64,000 nt of DNA from Methanoregula sp. UBA64 (GCF_002502735.1 NZ_DAQC01000006.1:219519-283518); one strand, 5' to 3'; positions 7,213-15,489 are shown, counted from the first letter of the stretch. The notes: generated from the sequence alone by a model not told the origin. Numbers and translations: made by a program.

Positions 7213-7273
7213 GGACAGCCGGGGGTTGTCCCGTAAATGTATGGACTGGTCTTGTGCAGGTGACGAACTGCAC
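7213..7273 (+). promoter_or_regulatory. Structured leader with conserved hairpin (copy 3 of 3)
   Basis: GGACAGCCGGGGGTTGTCC at 7213 forms the conserved hairpin. GTGCAGGTGACGAACTGCAC at 7254-7273 forms a second stem whose loop contains GACGAA, followed by CGGGCCCGG. The order matches the leader at 3974-4029. Confidence 0.45.
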
Positions 7274-7398
7274 CGGGCCCGGTCTACCCGCGGATACGGG
7301 AAGCTTTCACCTGGCTAAGGGTGTAAGGAATTTTCCCGTTTCTCCCGGGCCGACAATACAAGGAAGTGATACCATAGGATTCACGCACAAAGGTCAGG

Positions 7399-7536
7399 AT
7401 GGCTCCGACGGTTCAGGGAAGGATGCCATTCAGGTTTGCAAAGAAGAACGACAGACCGGCCCGGGCCGGGGACCTGGCAGGGCAGCGATACCAAAAACCG
7501 GTATCGGGAGGCAGGGATAACGATGGTGAAGAGTAA
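7399..7536 (+). CDS. Small basic protein, 45 aa, cluster gene 1
   Basis: ATG 7399 follows AAAGGTCAGG. The 45-residue product (MAPTVQGRMPFRFAKKNDRP at its start, acidic GRDNDGEE at its end) is hydrophilic and basic in the middle. Its stop overlaps the start of the next gene by 14 bases, a sign of translational coupling. I do not recognise it. It opens a run of three overlapping genes, which supports it as real, but its small size keeps confidence low. Confidence 0.35.
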   Translation: MAPTVQGRMPFRFAKKNDRPARAGDLAGQRYQKPVSGGRDNDGEE

Positions 7537-7792
7537 CTCCGTGACAGAGAGCGAGATCCCGCTCTACCTCCTGCCCCGGGCACTCGCCCACCAGATCAAC
7601 CGTATCGGCGACTCCGTATACCGGGTCAGCGTGAAACGCACGCACTGGCACCATTACAACCTCTCGGTGAGGACCCGGTCCCTGCCAAAGGAACTCGCCC
7701 CGGGGTGTGGCAGAGAACCGGTACGTCCCGGGGATCTTCCAAAGGAATACCGGAATAATGACGGTACACCGGATCCGGGATGTGAGGCATGA
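7523..7792 (+). CDS. Hypothetical protein, cluster gene 2
   Basis: ATG 7523 lies 7 bases after GGAGGCAG, and the product has 89 residues. It starts MVKSNSVTESEIPLYLLPRA and has a basic central part (VSVKRTHWHHYNLSVRTRS) and a proline- and glycine-rich tail. There is no signal peptide or membrane helix. The last bases overlap the next start in an ATGA arrangement at 7789-7792, so both are translationally coupled. No family was recognised. The context is a dense cluster of unknown genes that resembles a viral or integrated-element module. Confidence 0.5.
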   Translation: MVKSNSVTESEIPLYLLPRALAHQINRIGDSVYRVSVKRTHWHHYNLSVRTRSLPKELAPGCGREPVRPGDLPKEYRNNDGTPDPGCEA

Positions 7793-8181
7793 AACGGGGC
7801 TCGCCTCCGTACCGGGCCCTCTCTGACGCTCTTCCCCTTGCACGCCGGCGCGGGATAACCCAGGCCGCGGTGCGTGCCCCGGAAAACCTGTATGATTTTA
7901 CGATCGTCTCGGCACTCCCTCTCGCATTTGTACGTGTCACCTCTTGTTCACGGATTCATGCACCGGCCGCAGAGCTCGCAAACGAGTTCCGGGACGAGCT
8001 CTTCGGGCTCGGCCGGATCCCGGTGCATACGGACATATCACGTGAACTCTGGCTCCGCTCGCGGCATGGCACCTGGCGGTTCCTTCGCCTCACGCCGGAC
8101 TCCCTGGTCGAGCTCGGGCAGGACGGCAGGGTTCTTTTGGGAAAAACCGCGGCCGCCGGAAAAAAAGCAATCTTATCCTGA
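7789..8181 (+). CDS. Hypothetical protein, cluster gene 3
   Basis: This 130-residue product starts at ATG 7789 within the stop of the previous gene. It is basic at the N-terminus (MKRGSPPYRALSDALPLARR) and has a C-terminal part with a regular pattern, LWLRSRHGTWRFLRL then DSLVELGQDGRVLLGK, which reads like a small globular, possibly nucleic-acid-binding domain. No known motif was found. It ends the first overlapping trio; the next gene starts 640 bases downstream. The codon use fits the surrounding GC-rich genes. Confidence 0.5.
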   Translation: MKRGSPPYRALSDALPLARRRGITQAAVRAPENLYDFTIVSALPLAFVRVTSCSRIHAPAAELANEFRDELFGLGRIPVHTDISRELWLRSRHGTWRFLRLTPDSLVELGQDGRVLLGKTAAAGKKAILS

Positions 8182-8818
8182 AAGGAGGGCAACTCCCCGC
8201 AGGGGAGGAACCCTCCCCCCTCCTTTCCCGTGGTAAATGGAAACGTCCCTTTTTTACCCCCCGGACCCCCCCCGAAAATACCGTTCATGCCCTGTTTTGG
8301 AATGGCCCGAAAACAAGCCCAAATCGGGCTCCGTTTGCCCCGGACCTCTCTTCCGGAGGTAATAATTCGGGAAAACGCGGTAATAATTCGGCCGGAAACA
8401 CCCCGTTTTACGCCGGAGAACCCGAGGTAACAGATAGCAGCATTACAGCGGCGAAAGTACGGGGCGATCGTATTTCAGCCCGTTTTTGATAAAAAAGGGC
8501 CTGGAAACGAAGATATGCCCTTTTTGGTAAAATGATCCTTTTTACGACGTAGAACCACCCTCCCATTTTTGCGAAATTGTCCGGCGCGTTTCCTGCCCCG
8601 GATTGCCCTAAAATCCTCGTATAATGCCCGGTTTTACCCTCTGAAAATTTATTCAGCCAGAGATATCCTCTCTTACGTCGTAGAATACTATGTCAAAAGG
8701 GCCCTTAGATGACCCCGGGAAAACCCCGGGCCGGCAGGAGATGCGCGAAGACCCTGCCGGGAACCATGCCGGATCCGTAAAAGCGGGTCCGGCCTAAAAA
8801 AAAAAGGAGTTGACACAC
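8182..8818 (+). other. Gene-free region with short repeats
   Basis: I see no convincing gene here. The 13-mer GGTAATAATTCGG occurs twice, at 8358 and 8379. A near-palindromic motif TTACGNCGNAGAA occurs three times, at 8408, 8542 and 8673, spaced by 134 and 131 bases. The region ends with a strong AAAGGAG ribosome site for the gene at 8819. Repeated regulatory or replication-type sites are possible. Confidence 0.4.
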
Positions 8819-9321
8819 ATGGGAGATTTCGTACAACACTCGGATGAAAAACCGCGGTCCGCACACTTGCAACCCCGATCGAAAATGTTGCGGGCTTTGA
8901 AGCACTGGTCCAGTCAGTCATCGCAACAAACCCGTTTGGCTGCGTGTCCTACAAGAGCGGCGGCACAACCCACGCTCCGGTCGAGAAGACAAAAGAGAAC
9001 TACGTAGTCAGGATCGTGTACCAGAACAGCGACGCCAAGGTAGTAGGGAACAATAACGGCAGGTTCAACTCGGTCGCCGGGTTCAATGCCGGTGCCGCCG
9101 CCCTGCTTGCCGATACCGCACTTGCTGCGGCCCACGGCGGCTCGCCTGCCCGGGACACCGACACCGAAACGTACTCGGCAACCCTCAAATGCAATGACCC
9201 GAACGGTGAGCTCTACAACTTGACGTTCACCAGGAGCCAGGTGACCCTCTCCTCGTACATGGACGATGCGATCCGGGCAAAGGTCGAGACCTGGGCCGAC
9301 ACCGTTCCTGCCCTCGCATAA
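8819..9321 (+). CDS. Hypothetical, possibly structural protein; frame break in A5 run
   Basis: A strong AAAGGAG lies 9 bases above ATG 8819, which gives MGDFVQHSDEK. At the A5 run (8847-8851) the frame must move back by one base to continue as TAVRTLATPIENVAGFEAL and on to the stop at 9321, about 167 residues in total. No start codon exists in the downstream frame before GTG 8944. Either one A is missing from the assembly, or this is a -1 shift on GAAAAAC. The protein is soluble, rich in Ala, Asn and Thr, has the paired beta pattern ETYSATLKCND...YNLTFTRSQVTLSSY, and looks like a small coat or structural protein, though I cannot assign a family. The strong ribosome site suggests high expression. 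Confidence 0.55.
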
Positions 9322-9390
9322 AAAAAGGAGATCCCCGGATCACCAAAAACGCATTCTGCCGTTCTACCTCCGGCCCCCGTGCGAAAGGAA

Positions 9391-9421
9391 GGGAGGAGAC
9401 CCTTGTTCTCTCCCCCCTCCC
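9391..9421 (+). terminator. Possible hairpin terminator after the 8819 gene
   Basis: GGGAGGAGA and TCTCCCCCCTCCC can form a long GC-rich stem, followed about 20 bases later by a short T run. It lies between the putative structural gene and the next ribosome site. Confidence 0.3.
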
Positions 9422-9474
9422 TGCTTTGCCGGGCCGGTGTTTTAAAAAAAAAAATTACCTGAGGAGGTTACACC

Positions 9475-9639
9475 ATGGAAAATGAAATGCTCGGGATAAT
9501 ACTTGGGGCGGTGCTCCCGGTCTATCCCCTCCTGCTCGTCATCTACCAGAAAATTGGCAGGTATGACGAGATTGTCGAGGAGTTTAAGAAACTCCAGAAC
9601 GAACACGAAAAACTGTCGGGGCTGCACCATGCCGGATAA
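9475..9639 (+). CDS. Small membrane protein with coiled-coil tail (holin-like size)
   Basis: ATG 9475 follows GAGGAGGT with ideal spacing. The 54-residue product begins MENEMLGIILGAVLPVYPLL: one membrane helix at about residues 5-25, followed by an amphipathic, heptad-like segment (YDEIVEEFKKLQNEHEKLSG). This layout is like small phage holin-type or spanin-like proteins, but no family can be named from sequence alone. The last codons overlap the start of the next gene by 11 bases, so translation is probably coupled. It supports the idea that the cluster derives from a virus or element. Confidence 0.6.
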   Translation: MENEMLGIILGAVLPVYPLLLVIYQKIGRYDEIVEEFKKLQNEHEKLSGLHHAG

Positions 9640-10111
9640 TGCAGCAAGAGAACCTGTCGCGAAAGTGACCGGCCTCTACCGGGGGAAATTCTCCGGGCTC
9701 GAACCGCTCACTCCCGACAAACCCTTAAGCCTCGAAGAGGTCCGGCGCAATCCGATCTTCTACGAGCTGGATCTCAACCCGGATACGGGTGACGAGAACC
9801 TCATAATCGATCTCATCTACGACAACCTGTCCCCGCAGAGACTCCCGGATTTGATCCGGGGGACCGATATCCCGCACGGCATCCGGTTCTGGCCGGACTG
9901 GTTCGACATTCCGCCGTACCGTGAGATCCGGGACGTGGACGGCCGCTGGGTCTACCCCCGGGCTCCGGGGATCCACACCGTGCAGATCCGGACCGGCGTC
10001 CAAAGGCGGGCAAGGCTCGGCGGGAACCGGGATTTCCGCCCCGGGATGGGGGGATTTACGAGCCCGCTTTTCGAGTTCATGATCGCAGGGGAGGGCAATG
10101 TTCGAGAATGA
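9629..10111 (+). CDS. Hypothetical soluble protein, cluster
   Basis: ATG 9629 lies within the end of the previous gene, and the product has 160 residues. It is soluble, rich in Pro, Asp and Arg, with segments LDLNPDTGDENLIIDLIYD and GIRFWPDWFDIPPYREIRD and an Arg- and Gly-rich C-terminal part. It has no signal peptide or membrane helix. No family was recognised. Its 3' end overlaps the next start by 14 bases, so it is part of the 9475-10673 overlapping unit. A virion-assembly or connector-type role is speculation from context. Confidence 0.55.
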   Translation: MPDNAAREPVAKVTGLYRGKFSGLEPLTPDKPLSLEEVRRNPIFYELDLNPDTGDENLIIDLIYDNLSPQRLPDLIRGTDIPHGIRFWPDWFDIPPYREIRDVDGRWVYPRAPGIHTVQIRTGVQRRARLGGNRDFRPGMGGFTSPLFEFMIAGEGNVRE

Positions 10112-10673
10112 AGTGCAGACAAGGGCCGCGATCTGCGGGACTGCCATCCTCATGGCCCTCGTCTTTTTCCTCGCGCACCTGCCGGCCGTTCTTCTCGTAG
10201 TCCCGGTCGCGGTCCTCTTTTTGGGCCTTGTCGCCGACCCGGAAGAGACGCATGCAGTCTGGTACGGGATGCTTTCTGTGCTCTGCATCTTCGACATCGC
10301 GGCGCTTTCCGATGCGGAGAAGGAGAACTACGCGGTAAAACGGCACTACTTCTGGTTTGGCGAGGCGGGGATGGCAGCGATCCTTGCCGGTCTTTTTGCC
10401 GTGCCGTCGGGGTTCTGGCTTGCCGGCCGGACCGATCCGGCGCTTGCCGCGATAGGGGCCGGCACCATCTTTCTCCCGCTCTTTGTCTTCCTGCCAAAGG
10501 TGATCAGGTGGGCAATGCAGGCGGACGTGGATGCCGCAATCGAAGCATTCGGGAAGAACGAGCACACAAAAAAAATGTTCTGGGCCGTTTTTGTTGCGGT
10601 TGCGGGGCTCGTGCTTGCCCGTGTTGCAGATCCGGCAATAGCACAGGAGATCATGCGGGCGATAGCCGGCTAA
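10098..10673 (+). CDS. Multipass membrane protein, last gene of the cluster
   Basis: ATG 10098 is preceded by GGGGAGGG, and the product has 191 residues. Hydrophobic helices lie at about residues 11-47, 55-68, 90-107, 113-135 and 157-174. A hydrophilic stretch (MQADVDAAIEAFGKNEHTKK, about residues 139-158) precedes the last helix. No family was recognised. Bases 10523-10621 of this gene recur at 15587-15685 with only two differences, whereas the sequences after the block diverge strongly. This marks a recombination event that involved the 3' end of this gene or of a close paralogue. Confidence 0.6.
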   Translation: MFENEVQTRAAICGTAILMALVFFLAHLPAVLLVVPVAVLFLGLVADPEETHAVWYGMLSVLCIFDIAALSDAEKENYAVKRHYFWFGEAGMAAILAGLFAVPSGFWLAGRTDPALAAIGAGTIFLPLFVFLPKVIRWAMQADVDAAIEAFGKNEHTKKMFWAVFVAVAGLVLARVADPAIAQEIMRAIAG

Positions 10674-10743
10674 ATCCCTTTTTTCCTTTTTAAAACCTGA
10701 AATGTGAAAATTGTGGTGGTGAGGATAGTGGGGGAGTTGATGA

Positions 10744-10881
10744 ATGCATGAAACAACAAGCTCCGGGATTCCTGCGGCGCTCAAAAGGGCGGCCTGCCAG
10801 AGGGTGCAGCAGGGGAATGCAAATACACATGCAGCGATGAGCAGAAGTTGCCGAAGGCCGGGATCCCTGTTCCCGCATTAA
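10744..10881 (+). CDS. Possible small protein, 45 aa
   Basis: ATG 10744 follows GGGGGAG at about 10 bases. The frame gives a basic 45-residue product beginning MHETTSSGIPAALKRAAC. It fills the gap between the cluster and the convergent TPR gene. There is no family match and no coupling to neighbours, so this is only a possibility. Confidence 0.22.
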   Translation: MHETTSSGIPAALKRAACQRVQQGNANTHAAMSRSCRRPGSLFPH

Positions 10882-10952
10882 AAAAATTAGGCCGGAGTTT
10901 TTTATGGATTCTTTGTTTTGGCCGGTGCGGTCGTTTTGGTCGGGGATCCTAT

Positions 10953-13442
10953 TCAGCAGGTAACCTTTTCACGGGCCAATCCTTTTAGCAGTTCGTCCAG
11001 TTGTTCTATCTCCGGTGGATAATCCTTCAGGCACCCCTTTGCCTTATGGTAGCACTTTTCACTCTTGCCAATCAATGCCTGTTTTTTATCCCTATCAATT
11101 CCTTCTGTTTTGCTTAGTGTAAGGAACCGGTCGCCATGAGATGCCCAAATCTTTCCCAGCTCCCAGGATTTCTCCAGGAATTCGGCGTACCCGGGTTCTG
11201 CATCATGGATAATTTTCTCCAGTTCTTCAGGCGATTCTTGGTGCGACTTCGTGAAGTCGCAGAGTATCATGATCGCTGACACCCGGCTGTGGCTCTTCAC
11301 ATACCTGCACATTTCATCCCCCGCAGAGGTCTTCAGGGTATTCTGGGCATTGCGGTTCAGCAGGCAGAAGAAAGTCTCCATTTTCCCCAGGATCTCACGA
11401 ATCCCCCACGCTTCAACTCCCTCCAGGTAGGATACGATCATCCTGGCCTCTTTCCAGGTACCAATATCCCAGCCCTTGGTTTTTTTCAGGCCCGCGATCA
11501 GTTTGCATTTCACGGTGTGGTTAGCCTTTCCCGGGTCCGGATGCGTACAACAGCAACCGGCTAGTACGGCGAGCAGGTAACAGTCAGGATTGTTTGGGGC
11601 CATACGGATCAGGGCCATGGTCTGCTCCTTAGCCATCACGGCCCGTTCCGGAAATAACCGCTTTGGTAATAACAGGTTGACAAGAGCCCGGTTGTACAGG
11701 GCATAATCAAGGAAGGGAGCAGATTTCAGTACGCGGGAAAACAGGTAATCCGCTTTTTCCAGGTCCTGCCAGTCTATCGTACCGTTGCAACCGAGTCCCC
11801 TGTTGAGATAGAGGAGGCCCAGGATATTCAGCTGACGGATAAATGAAAAATCCTCCGGTATTATCCCGTCTTCCCGATTTCCCGAAAATCTCACAACGGC
11901 CTGTATCGCGGTATGCAGGCAGGCAATACCCTTCCCGTAAATTTCCCTCTCATAGCAGCCTGCCTCTTTTTTCACCTCGGCCTGGAGGAGGTATAACAAA
12001 CCCTGTGTAACAAAAACTTCCGGGTACCGGAGAGTATGCAGATTATGGGATATGGTTATCAGGCATGCAGCATCCTCCAGGCTCCTGCCGGTCTCGATAG
12101 GCGGGCAGTCCCCCCTCGTATTATTGGGCCATCCAACGCAATTCTCACAACTATCCCGGTGTTTCTCTTCGGTAAGATATTCCAGGTACGCAAGCGCATA
12201 ATACGCCTCCCAGCGACGCGGCTGGTTTGCCAGCTCCTTCTTATATTCGGCAGTTGCTTTACGGACATAGATATCTGCCAAACGTTCGTTGCCGGAAGTG
12301 AGTGACAGTTCTTCATAGATCTTACCCCGGTTATAATGGAGCTTCTCGTAACTTCCGTCAAAATCCAGAGCGGCAGAAAAATTTTTGCATGCTTTTGTTA
12401 ACAGTTCGTGTTTTTTCCCGCTTGCGGGTAACGAGGACCGGTAGAATTTCAGCCCCTCGTTAAAGAAGAATGTTGCTTCCCACCTCCGCGACCCTTCATT
12501 TCCCGTGAGTTCGGTAAATATTTTGCAGGCCAGTATTTTTACCATCAGCTCGGTATCCGGATATCCCAGAGAGAGATCTTTTTTATCGATCGTCTCTTTG
12601 ATTTCCCTCATATCGTCGGGACGGACTGCCCAGCTGATCCCGCGTTTGTTTTTTGGATCGGCCATGGTGGCCGAAAGCACAAAATTGTTGCCCATGTACC
12701 CGTACATCCCGGACAATCGGGCGCCATTGACTCTCTCGCTGAAAAAAGCAATGATTGCCCCGATGGGAATGGTGAAGGAGCCAACCGATACTGACTGGCT
12801 TTTAAGGATTGGTTCACTATCCTCAATTTCTTTGAGTTGCTGAAGCGATGCAATGGGAGGGAAAGGACGTTCCATCTGGTTGGGTTCCCTCAGATCCTTT
12901 ACCCAACCCTCCGTATTGACATCTTTATACATTGCAACAATATCGTTGAGTTCTGCCTGAAGCAGATCGCTGTAATGTCCGGTCGTTTTTCCCGGTGTTG
13001 TTTTCTCGGTGGATGTTCCTACGGGTGTATCAGCGAGGGACATATCCACGAAATCATAAAAAACAATATACGTCTCTTTTGTCTTTACAAAATAATGAAA
13101 AGACGAGATCAGGATACAGAGAACGATAAAGTAAAGGAACCCCTGTATTGAGAGGATAGCATTCAAGGCTTGGGTTGAATTTAAACTGAAATTGTCCCAG
13201 AATAAGATCCACGGGCTGGAAAGAGTACTCTGGCTGCCATTGAAAAAAGCAACAAGTTCCTCTATGAAGTATTTTGCCAGAAGGATGCCGAATAATACAA
13301 TTGCTGCCACGATCATCGTGGGGAGAACCCCGAACCGGATATGTTTCCGGTAAATCCGGACAAGCTTAAGGTAACCCCTGTGAAGGGTAAACTGAAGCCC
13401 GGCTATCGGGATAAAGAGTGAAAGAGGAAATTTTTCAATCAT
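10953..13442 (-). CDS. Large membrane protein with cytoplasmic TPR-like repeats
   Basis: I place the start at ATG 13442, seven bases below GGGTGAT; earlier starts at 13451 and 13454 are possible. The product has about 829 residues. Membrane helices lie at about residues 3-20, 40-65 and 93-114, and a short hydrophobic hairpin near residue 225. The remainder is alpha-helical with repeated helix pairs of the tetratricopeptide type (for example LHYNRGKIYEELSL, RWEAYYALAYLEYL, LDYALYNRALVNLL). Two Cys-rich spots (DSCENCVGW and CCCTHPDPGK) might hold metal. A scaffold or signalling platform at the inner membrane face is inferred. It is AT-richer than its upstream neighbours and lies with two other minus-strand genes in a segment bordered by pseudogene scars. 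Confidence 0.65.
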   Translation of the reverse strand: MIEKFPLSLFIPIAGLQFTLHRGYLKLVRIYRKHIRFGVLPTMIVAAIVLFGILLAKYFIEELVAFFNGSQSTLSSPWILFWDNFSLNSTQALNAILSIQGFLYFIVLCILISSFHYFVKTKETYIVFYDFVDMSLADTPVGTSTEKTTPGKTTGHYSDLLQAELNDIVAMYKDVNTEGWVKDLREPNQMERPFPPIASLQQLKEIEDSEPILKSQSVSVGSFTIPIGAIIAFFSERVNGARLSGMYGYMGNNFVLSATMADPKNKRGISWAVRPDDMREIKETIDKKDLSLGYPDTELMVKILACKIFTELTGNEGSRRWEATFFFNEGLKFYRSSLPASGKKHELLTKACKNFSAALDFDGSYEKLHYNRGKIYEELSLTSGNERLADIYVRKATAEYKKELANQPRRWEAYYALAYLEYLTEEKHRDSCENCVGWPNNTRGDCPPIETGRSLEDAACLITISHNLHTLRYPEVFVTQGLLYLLQAEVKKEAGCYEREIYGKGIACLHTAIQAVVRFSGNREDGIIPEDFSFIRQLNILGLLYLNRGLGCNGTIDWQDLEKADYLFSRVLKSAPFLDYALYNRALVNLLLPKRLFPERAVMAKEQTMALIRMAPNNPDCYLLAVLAGCCCTHPDPGKANHTVKCKLIAGLKKTKGWDIGTWKEARMIVSYLEGVEAWGIREILGKMETFFCLLNRNAQNTLKTSAGDEMCRYVKSHSRVSAIMILCDFTKSHQESPEELEKIIHDAEPGYAEFLEKSWELGKIWASHGDRFLTLSKTEGIDRDKKQALIGKSEKCYHKAKGCLKDYPPEIEQLDELLKGLAREKVTC

Positions 13443-13627
13443 ACTGCGCATCACCCGGGGGCGGATCCATCAGAGAAAGTAAGATCTGTATGGATATATT
13501 TAGTTTTTTATAAAAAATGGGCGCTGACCGGGGTCGCCCGGCTGTACCCCCTTGAACGGTACTGAAGGATAGTGTCTTTTGGGACGCGGATCCGACAGAA
13601 CGCGTATATTTCCTTCGGCCGGAAGAA

Positions 13628-13739
13628 ACAGTGCCCTGTGGGATTATAAAGAAAGATCCGTCTTTGACCATTTTGACAAACCCGGCAATATTTTCACCCC
13701 GCTGCGTCATCGTGTCGATTCTATCCACGTCTGATTCAG
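13628..13739 (-). pseudogene. C-terminal remnant of an NADPH-dependent FMN reductase gene
   Basis: The minus strand encodes ESDVDRIDTMTQRGENIAGF then VKMVKD, which matches the last 25 residues of the intact flavoprotein at 18914-19489 (ESDEEGIDTMRQLGENIAWF then VKKVKD). The stop after VKD is lost (TGA became GGA), and sequence similarity ends abruptly on the upstream side. The DNA similarity also covers about 20 bases beyond the stop. Only the tail of the gene is left, so this is a dead fragment of a close paralogue. Confidence 0.65.
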
Positions 13740-13782
13740 CATTCTTCCGGGTAGGGATAGCGGTATTAAAAAACAGGTTGTG

Positions 13783-14652
13783 TTATCCGCTTGTTAGATG
13801 GCGGGAGAGCCGGGTATTTGATATCCATCCCGTGAGTTTATCTGTTGCTTTTCCGGTCTTGGTTACGAAGATATCCTGGCACAGGGAAATCTTTTCCATG
13901 AGATCTTTGGCATCACCGATTGTTGCAGATTCGGATACAACAATAAAACCGTTATTTAACCCGAATTCAAATCCTTTTTTCTTTTGATCCTCAAGGAAAT
14001 CCGCTAATGTTTTACCGTTCGAAGCATCTTCGTTAGCATCGGATTTTTGCTCAATCAGGATATCTTTGACATACTTATCGATACTGCTTGCATGGATCAT
14101 ATACGCTGGTGAACCATCCCCTTTTAGGATAGGCAGACGGGTGGTTTCGCAATCATCGTCAAACTTTTTTCGGAGTTCGGTTAACAGGATCTCGCTTTCT
14201 TTCCGGTCATTCCCGTTATTGTTTTTCATGCTCATGACGGTCATCTCCGAAATTTTTTTCATTATCCCGGAGACCGGTTGTGCTGCCAGATCTTCCTGTG
14301 TATCCTGTTTTAGGAGTTCCTGTAACTGTTTATTGGATTCACGGACCTGTTTACTTGCCGATTCAAAATTTTCCTTGCCGAAATAGAATGCGATTACCGT
14401 TCCGATCCATGTAGCAAAAACGGGAAGAATAATATTCAGGGTCGATGAGGGATTGGAATCCCTGGCCATTACGAATATTGCAAATCCAATGATTGCTGCT
14501 ATCCCCACAATTATGATAATAAGCGCAATTTTTTTGACGGTTTCACAATCCCTGCAGGAGGTATCCGCCCATTCACTGTTCCTCTGGGCGGTGTCACTGG
14601 ATTGAGGGGTAGGTCCTGCAGAAGAATCCCTCTGGTTTTTTGTATCTGCCAT
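13783..14652 (-). CDS. Membrane protein with coiled coil and CBS-like domain
   Basis: This 289-residue product has a polar N-terminus with a CRDCETVKK segment, two membrane helices (about residues 40-63 and 72-90), a helical coiled-coil stretch (about residues 94-120) and a C-terminal domain from about residue 165. That domain shows two units resembling CBS motifs: RLPILKGDGSPAYMIHASSI and GFIVVSESATIGDAKDLM, then DIFVTKTGKATDKLTGWIS. CBS pairs bind adenosine nucleotides and act as regulatory modules, so a nucleotide-sensing membrane protein is inferred. It is AT-richer than the window average. The neighbours in the same orientation are the TPR protein and the beta-sandwich protein, and the three may function together. 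Confidence 0.6.
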   Translation of the reverse strand: MADTKNQRDSSAGPTPQSSDTAQRNSEWADTSCRDCETVKKIALIIIIVGIAAIIGFAIFVMARDSNPSSTLNIILPVFATWIGTVIAFYFGKENFESASKQVRESNKQLQELLKQDTQEDLAAQPVSGIMKKISEMTVMSMKNNNGNDRKESEILLTELRKKFDDDCETTRLPILKGDGSPAYMIHASSIDKYVKDILIEQKSDANEDASNGKTLADFLEDQKKKGFEFGLNNGFIVVSESATIGDAKDLMEKISLCQDIFVTKTGKATDKLTGWISNTRLSRHLTSG

Positions 14653-14772
14653 TGGTCATCCCCACATTATTCTGTGCAATATATTATTTTTACAAATATA
14701 TAATAAATGCCGATCTCCTCTCCGGGATCTCCAATTGCCGTGAGATTCTGAAATAAAAAATAAAAAACGGAT

Positions 14773-15186
14773 TTATTCCCTCTTTGACCCGGTTAAAACC
14801 AGGGTAAATATGGAATTCCCATCCCATACTATCTTATCCGGGGATGTCTCCAGGTGGCCATATTTTACAATAACCGTGTGAGAGCCGGAGGACCTTACTT
14901 TTTGTGGAACCCAGAAATGAAAAGGACGGACAGCCCCAATGTTCTCCATCTTTGTTCCCCCGGTATCTCCGGTATCTACGCCATCAATAAAAACTCCAAA
15001 TGTAAGCTGCCCTGTTTTAATGCAACGATAATCAAAAAACATGGAGGGTACCTGATTTATGTCACACGTAAACGTATCTTTTGGAGGATTTCCACTGGCG
15101 CTATGACCGTAAATTCCAAGAATTTCCGCATTTCCTCTTGTAAATGGTTCGACCATATCTTCACAACCTGCATCAACAGAACCCAA
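14773..15186 (-). CDS. Beta-sandwich protein, start uncertain
   Basis: The frame is open from a TAG near 15235, but no ATG occurs before codon DM at 15156; TTG 15186 gives 137 residues. The sequence is a single beta-rich domain, with FTCDINQVPSMFFDYRCIK, GVFIDGVDTGDTGG and SHTVIVKYGHLETSPDKIVW resembling carbohydrate-binding or cohesin-like beta sandwiches. It has no signal peptide, which is odd for this kind of domain and suggests that the 5' end was lost. The upstream region is very AT-rich with several TATA-like sequences. No family can be named with confidence. It belongs to the AT-rich insert. Confidence 0.45.
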   Translation of the reverse strand: MGSVDAGCEDMVEPFTRGNAEILGIYGHSASGNPPKDTFTCDINQVPSMFFDYRCIKTGQLTFGVFIDGVDTGDTGGTKMENIGAVRPFHFWVPQKVRSSGSHTVIVKYGHLETSPDKIVWDGNSIFTLVLTGSKRE

Positions 15187-15489
15187 AAGATTATGGAAAT
15201 CTCTTGGGGTATTGTGCAGATTACAATAATGCTATTGTTATTATATAATTATTTATATTGTATTTGGGTGTAACAGGCTTAAAAATGAATCTTTTTACTG
15301 CCGCTTCCTCGCAATAATCAAAAATGCCCGGACCACGGGATATTCTCCGATTCCGCATCCTTCCCGGAAAATCCCGGCACATGGAAAAATCGGATTTTTT
15401 CACCCCTTTTCGTATCCGGGTACCGGAACGACCGGATTTTTTATTAAAAAATGCTGCGATTATCGCTGGTTATTAAAAAATCCCGGAAA

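Noticed and set aside
7254..7520. 88-codon frame after promoter copy 7
   Set aside because: It overlaps the conserved leader hairpins, has no ribosome site and a low-complexity Gly/Pro translation; the leader plus the small gene at 7399 explain the region better.
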